Positions 60,681-64,000 of a DNA stretch of 64,000 nt are shown in pieces. The translations under genes and the position numbers were made by a program. A model generated the notes under the pieces. It was not told the DNA's origin, did not search any database, and saw only the letters and a list, made by a program, of their open reading frames with translations. Position 1 is the stretch's first letter, and the number at the start of each line of letters is the position of its first letter. Origin of the DNA: Clostridia bacterium (lineage in GTDB: Bacteria; Bacillota; Clostridia; Christensenellales; Borkfalkiaceae); contig JAFYWI010000001.1 of the NCBI GenBank assembly GCA_017558105.1, positions 62,001 through 126,000 of the forward strand. The letters run 5' to 3'.

Positions 60681-62513
60681 TTACCTTTTATCTATTTTAT
60701 AAGTTGGAACTAATTGATGAACAAGTTCTTTCATATCTAAGGTTTCGCTATACGCTTCGTCGTATAATTCTTGAATTTTGGTAAACAACTTTCCTTCATC
60801 TATATCTAAAGGTTTACCAATAGAAATAAGTTTATTTGGCGTTCTTTTTAGACCTTCTTCTTTCATAAGCCTTTCTTCGTAAAGTTTTTCGCCAGGTCTT
60901 AAACCAGTTATTTTAATTTCTATATCTTTATTAGGTTCAAAGCCAGAAAGCCTTATCATATTTTCAGCTAAATCGTAAATTCTAACAGGTTCACCCATAT
61001 CTAAAACGAAAATTTCGCCACCCTTTGCATAAGCCCCTGCTTGTAATACTAAACTAACTGCTTCGGGAATTGTCATAAAATACCTAACGATATCTTTATG
61101 AGTTACGGTAACTGGGCCACCTTCTTCAATTTGTTTTTTGAATAGTGGTATTACAGACCCGTTAGAACCTAAAACGTTACCAAACCTTACTGCAACGTAG
61201 TTAGTGTTATAACGTTTATTCATTGTTTGAATAATCATTTCGCAAATTCTTTTGGTTGCGCCCATTATATTGGTTGGGTTAACAGCCTTATCTGTACTAA
61301 TTAAAACAAACCTTTCTACACCGTTTCTGCCAGATGCTTCTGCAACTTTTAACGTTCCACTTACGTTATTTTTAACAGCTTCGTTTGGTGAAGTTTCCAT
61401 TAACGGAACGTGTTTATGTGCTGCTGCATGGAATACTATATTTGGCTTATACGTAGCAAAAATACTATTCATTCTTCTGCTATCTCTAACACTTGCAATC
61501 AAAACAAGTAAATTTAGTTTAGGATGTTTTCTAACTAATTCTTGTTGTATATCGTAAGCGTTGTTTTCGTAAATATCTACAATTATTAATTGCTTTGGAG
61601 AATGCGCCGCAATTTGCCTACAAAGTTCGCTACCAATAGAGCCACCACCACCTGTAACCATAACTACTTTGTTTTCAATATACGTCATTATTTCATCTAG
61701 GTTAACCTTTACTTGTTCTCTGCCAAGTAAATCTTGCACGCTAACTTCTTTTGCAGATGCTACCGTTGCCCCATATTCTACGAATTGGCAAATGCTTGGT
61801 ACTATCATTACCTTGCATTTTGTTTTTTCACTTTCTGCAACTATTTTACTCTTTACACTTTCGCTAACAGATGGCATTGCAATATATATTTCTTCTACGT
61901 TATACTCTTTTGCAAAATTTACAACTTCTAAAGTTTTGCCAACTATTTTAACGCCGTTTGCGTATTGACCTATTAAATTAGAATCATCGTCTAAAATGCA
62001 AACTGGGTCGTAATTTAATTCTTTTGAAGATAGCATTTCGTTAACGAGCATTCTACCTGCTTCGCCACCACCAATAATCATAACCCTTATTTTGTTGTGT
62101 TTTAAGCCTTTAACCCTAAAATAATTTTTTACTAATATTACTAAAGGCATTAAAAACCTTGCGCCACAATTTAGAACTATAAATAATAAGGAAAAGGTTA
62201 TTACCCATTGAAGACTAAATGAATTTGGAATTAATGAAAATATTACCGTTGCTACTATTACTATAAATATACCAATTATAGTTTTTACTATTTCTACAAA
62301 GCCAACGTACCTAATAACGCAATCGTATAACCTTAAAAGGCTATATGCTAAGTACATAACACCCATCATTGCTAAAAGATAATACCAAGTTCCACTTATT
62401 ATACCAGTAAAAGACTCTGTTCTTGAAACAATTAGGGAAGATAAAAAGTATGCGAGCGTTATAGATAAAAAATCTGCTATTATTAATAACGCCCTTTTAA
62501 GATGTTTGTTCAT
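60681..62513 (-). CDS. membrane-bound nucleotide-sugar 4,6-dehydratase (CapD/PglF-like)
   Basis: A 610-residue enzyme of the long SDR type. There are four N-terminal membrane segments (to about residue 135), a first Rossmann domain (MIIGGGEAGRMLVNEML), and a second one with VVMVTGGGGSIGSELCRQIAA, VFHAAAHKHVPLMETSPNEA and STDKAVNPTNIMGATKRICE. It likely makes a UDP-4-keto-6-deoxy sugar from UDP-GlcNAc, as PglF/WbpM do, for surface glycan. GAGAGG precedes the ATG after an 87-nt leader. The convergent O-antigen-ligase-type gene fits the same job. Confidence 0.93.
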   Translation of the reverse strand: MNKHLKRALLIIADFLSITLAYFLSSLIVSRTESFTGIISGTWYYLLAMMGVMYLAYSLLRLYDCVIRYVGFVEIVKTIIGIFIVIVATVIFSLIPNSFSLQWVITFSLLFIVLNCGARFLMPLVILVKNYFRVKGLKHNKIRVMIIGGGEAGRMLVNEMLSSKELNYDPVCILDDDSNLIGQYANGVKIVGKTLEVVNFAKEYNVEEIYIAMPSVSESVKSKIVAESEKTKCKVMIVPSICQFVEYGATVASAKEVSVQDLLGREQVKVNLDEIMTYIENKVVMVTGGGGSIGSELCRQIAAHSPKQLIIVDIYENNAYDIQQELVRKHPKLNLLVLIASVRDSRRMNSIFATYKPNIVFHAAAHKHVPLMETSPNEAVKNNVSGTLKVAEASGRNGVERFVLISTDKAVNPTNIMGATKRICEMIIQTMNKRYNTNYVAVRFGNVLGSNGSVIPLFKKQIEEGGPVTVTHKDIVRYFMTIPEAVSLVLQAGAYAKGGEIFVLDMGEPVRIYDLAENMIRLSGFEPNKDIEIKITGLRPGEKLYEERLMKEEGLKRTPNKLISIGKPLDIDEGKLFTKIQELYDEAYSETLDMKELVHQLVPTYKIDKR

Positions 62514-62606
62514 TACACCTCTCCCATTACTAAATAAATAACGTTTGGTTGGTTAGTAAACTAAATAAAAGTAAAAAATAAGCCATATTATTTACAAACC
62601 TTATAT

Positions 62607-62635
62607 ATTTTACACCCTTTTTTACATATTGTCAA
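62607..62635 (-). promoter_or_regulatory. promoter of the CapD-like gene
   Basis: TTGACA (62635-62630), 17-bp spacer, TAAAAT (62612-62607). Confidence 0.85.
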
Positions 62636-62722
62636 TATGCAAAATTTAAGACTTATAGTGAAAAACCTGTTTTTATTTTACAAATTACTTGCTTTTTCTT
62701 AAAGAACTTGTTAGTTTTCGGC

Positions 62723-62751
62723 TTGACTATTTTATTATTAAGTTATAAAAT
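62723..62751 (+). promoter_or_regulatory. promoter of the aminopeptidase gene
   Basis: TTGACT (62723-62728), 17-bp spacer, TAAAAT (62746-62751). Confidence 0.82.
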
Positions 62752-62767
62752 TAACGTAGGTGATATT

Positions 62768-63991
62768 ATGACAGAACAAACATTATTAAACTATGCTCAA
62801 TTAGTATTAAAAATTGGCGTTAATTTACAAAAAGAACAAGGGCTTTATTTGGCTTGCCCTATTGAAAAAAAAGAAGTGGCTTATGCTTTTAGTAAGGTTG
62901 CTTACTCACTTGGTGCAAGCATTGTTAAAATCCGTTGGGACGATGAAGCAACGGAAAAGTTAGATTATGAATTTGCAAAAACTTCTACTTTAGCAGAAGT
63001 GCCTAAATGGTTTGTAGATAGCAAAAATTATTTGGTTGAAAAAGGGTTTTGCTACGTTGCTATTGCAAGCGAAAACCCATCTTTATTAAAAGATATTCCA
63101 CAAGATAAAATTTCTACAGTTTTAAGAGCAAGAAGTAAAGCGCTAAAAAAATATTCCGACGCCGTTATGAAAAATAAAATTAGGTGGTGTGTTGTTTCCG
63201 TTCCAACTTTAGAGTGGGCAAAACAAGTTTACCCTAACCAAGTTAACGCAGAAGAACTTTTAGAAGACGCTATTATTAAAAGTATGCGCTTAGACACTTT
63301 ATACCCAACTACCGCTTGGGAAGAACATATTACTAATTTAGAAAAAAGAGCAAACTTCTTAAACAAAAAGAATTTTGAATATTTACGATTTAAGTCTAAA
63401 AACGGAACGGATTTAACGGTTGGTTTAGCAGAAAACCACGTTTGGCTTTCGGCTAAAGAAAAGGCACTAGACGGAATAAATTTCGTTGCAAATATGCCTA
63501 CTGAAGAAGTTTTTACTTCCCCACACAAATTTAAGGTTAACGGAGTTGTAAAATCTTCTCTGCCTTTAGCAGAAAACGGAAAAATAATTGAAGATTTTTC
63601 TTTAACTTTTAAAAATGGTAAAATTGTAGATTTTGATGCAGAAAAAGGTTATAAAACCTTAAAAAATATAATTGAAACAGATAAAGGCACTTACTATTTA
63701 GGGGAAGTTGCGCTAATTGGTAAAAGTTCGCCAATTGCTAAACTTAACACGTTATTTTATAATACCTTATTTGACGAAAATGCAAGTTGCCATTTGGCTC
63801 TTGGCAAAGCCTACCCTACCACTATAAAAAACGGCGAGAATTTAAGTAAAAAAGAATTAAGTTTACTTGGCGCAAACGATTCTGTTGAACACGTAGATTT
63901 TATGATTGGCACAGATGATTTAGAAGTTTTTGGCATAGAAAAAAACGGCAAAGAAACTGCCGTTTTCATAAATGGAGATTGGGTTATTTAA
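62768..63991 (+). CDS. M29 family aminopeptidase
   Basis: Releases N-terminal amino acids in the cytoplasm. The frame opens at 62708, but I start at MTEQTLLNYAQLVLKIGVNL (407 aa): AGGTGAT lies just before it and the -10 box of the promoter falls inside the upstream extension. Metal-site motifs of the AmpS/PepS/AMPT family: NMPTEEVFTSP, YLGEVALI, NASCHLALGKAYP and EHVDFMIGTDDLEV. It ends nine bases before the window edge. Confidence 0.93.
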   Translation: MTEQTLLNYAQLVLKIGVNLQKEQGLYLACPIEKKEVAYAFSKVAYSLGASIVKIRWDDEATEKLDYEFAKTSTLAEVPKWFVDSKNYLVEKGFCYVAIASENPSLLKDIPQDKISTVLRARSKALKKYSDAVMKNKIRWCVVSVPTLEWAKQVYPNQVNAEELLEDAIIKSMRLDTLYPTTAWEEHITNLEKRANFLNKKNFEYLRFKSKNGTDLTVGLAENHVWLSAKEKALDGINFVANMPTEEVFTSPHKFKVNGVVKSSLPLAENGKIIEDFSLTFKNGKIVDFDAEKGYKTLKNIIETDKGTYYLGEVALIGKSSPIAKLNTLFYNTLFDENASCHLALGKAYPTTIKNGENLSKKELSLLGANDSVEHVDFMIGTDDLEVFGIEKNGKETAVFINGDWVI

Positions 63992-64000
63992 TTACTCTTT

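Noticed and set aside
1..64000. tRNA genes, CRISPR arrays, insertion sequences or prophage genes
   Set aside because: All gaps were read; they hold promoters, terminators, leaders or SRP RNA, with no cloverleaf, repeat-spacer or transposase signal.

Overview
The window looks like a stretch of an AT-rich, Gram-positive-type bacterial chromosome, most likely an uncultured member of the Clostridia (Bacillota). The evidence is the large SRP RNA with an Alu domain, zinc-type S14, an N-terminally extended L27, RqcH, the AT-rich codon use, lipoproteins with a lipobox, and the lack of outer-membrane genes. The exact lineage cannot be fixed from sequence alone. I see no mobile elements, CRISPR arrays or tRNA genes. 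Almost every transcription unit has a readable sigma-A type promoter, usually with a 17-bp spacer, and a clear intrinsic terminator.

Layout, left to right. Positions 1-8546 (minus strand) hold the S10-spc ribosomal protein operon, from rpsJ to the start of rpsE. Its 5' leader carries what looks like a terminator/antiterminator attenuator. Positions 8606-16411 hold clpX, clpP and tig (proteolysis and folding), rqcH, an RluA-type pseudouridine synthase and an unknown surface protein. Positions 16568-22360 hold an MntP-like transporter, a second RluA protein, a SAM methyltransferase, ileS and the SRP RNA gene. Positions 22360-29322 hold guaB, fhs, the poorly understood NifU-like/GGGtGRT gene pair, an 8-oxoguanine glycosylase, and rpmA-rplU with an L21-type leader. 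Two small plus-strand genes follow (a helical-bundle protein and a DJ-1 protein).

Positions 30337-38507 form one eight-gene operon. It encodes every step from DAHP to chorismate plus the branches to prephenate, phenylpyruvate and the tyrosine precursor: aroF, tyrA, aroB, aroA, aroC, pheA, an aroE-aroK fusion and aroQ. Ahead of it lies the best find of the window: a 21-codon leader peptide with 4 Tyr and 4 Phe codons, followed by mutually exclusive antiterminator and terminator hairpins. This is a complete ribosome-mediated attenuator apparently sensing Tyr and Phe.

Positions 38600-47117 hold acpP, a three-gene Gfo/Idh/MocA operon with a divergent AraC regulator whose mRNA may be leaderless, a GH2 glycosidase with an MFS transporter, and an AEC transporter. 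Positions 47122-58301 hold a PHP hydrolase, a DEDDh exonuclease, a PrsA-like lipoprotein, mfd, pth and prs, then a tadA / M14 peptidase / rlmH / CPBP protease operon. Positions 58360-63991 hold a lipoprotein, an O-antigen-ligase-type membrane protein, a CapD-like nucleotide-sugar dehydratase and an M29 aminopeptidase. The aromatic operon, the S10 operon and the rplU operon each start with a structured leader, so control by conditional RNA structure is a recurring theme.
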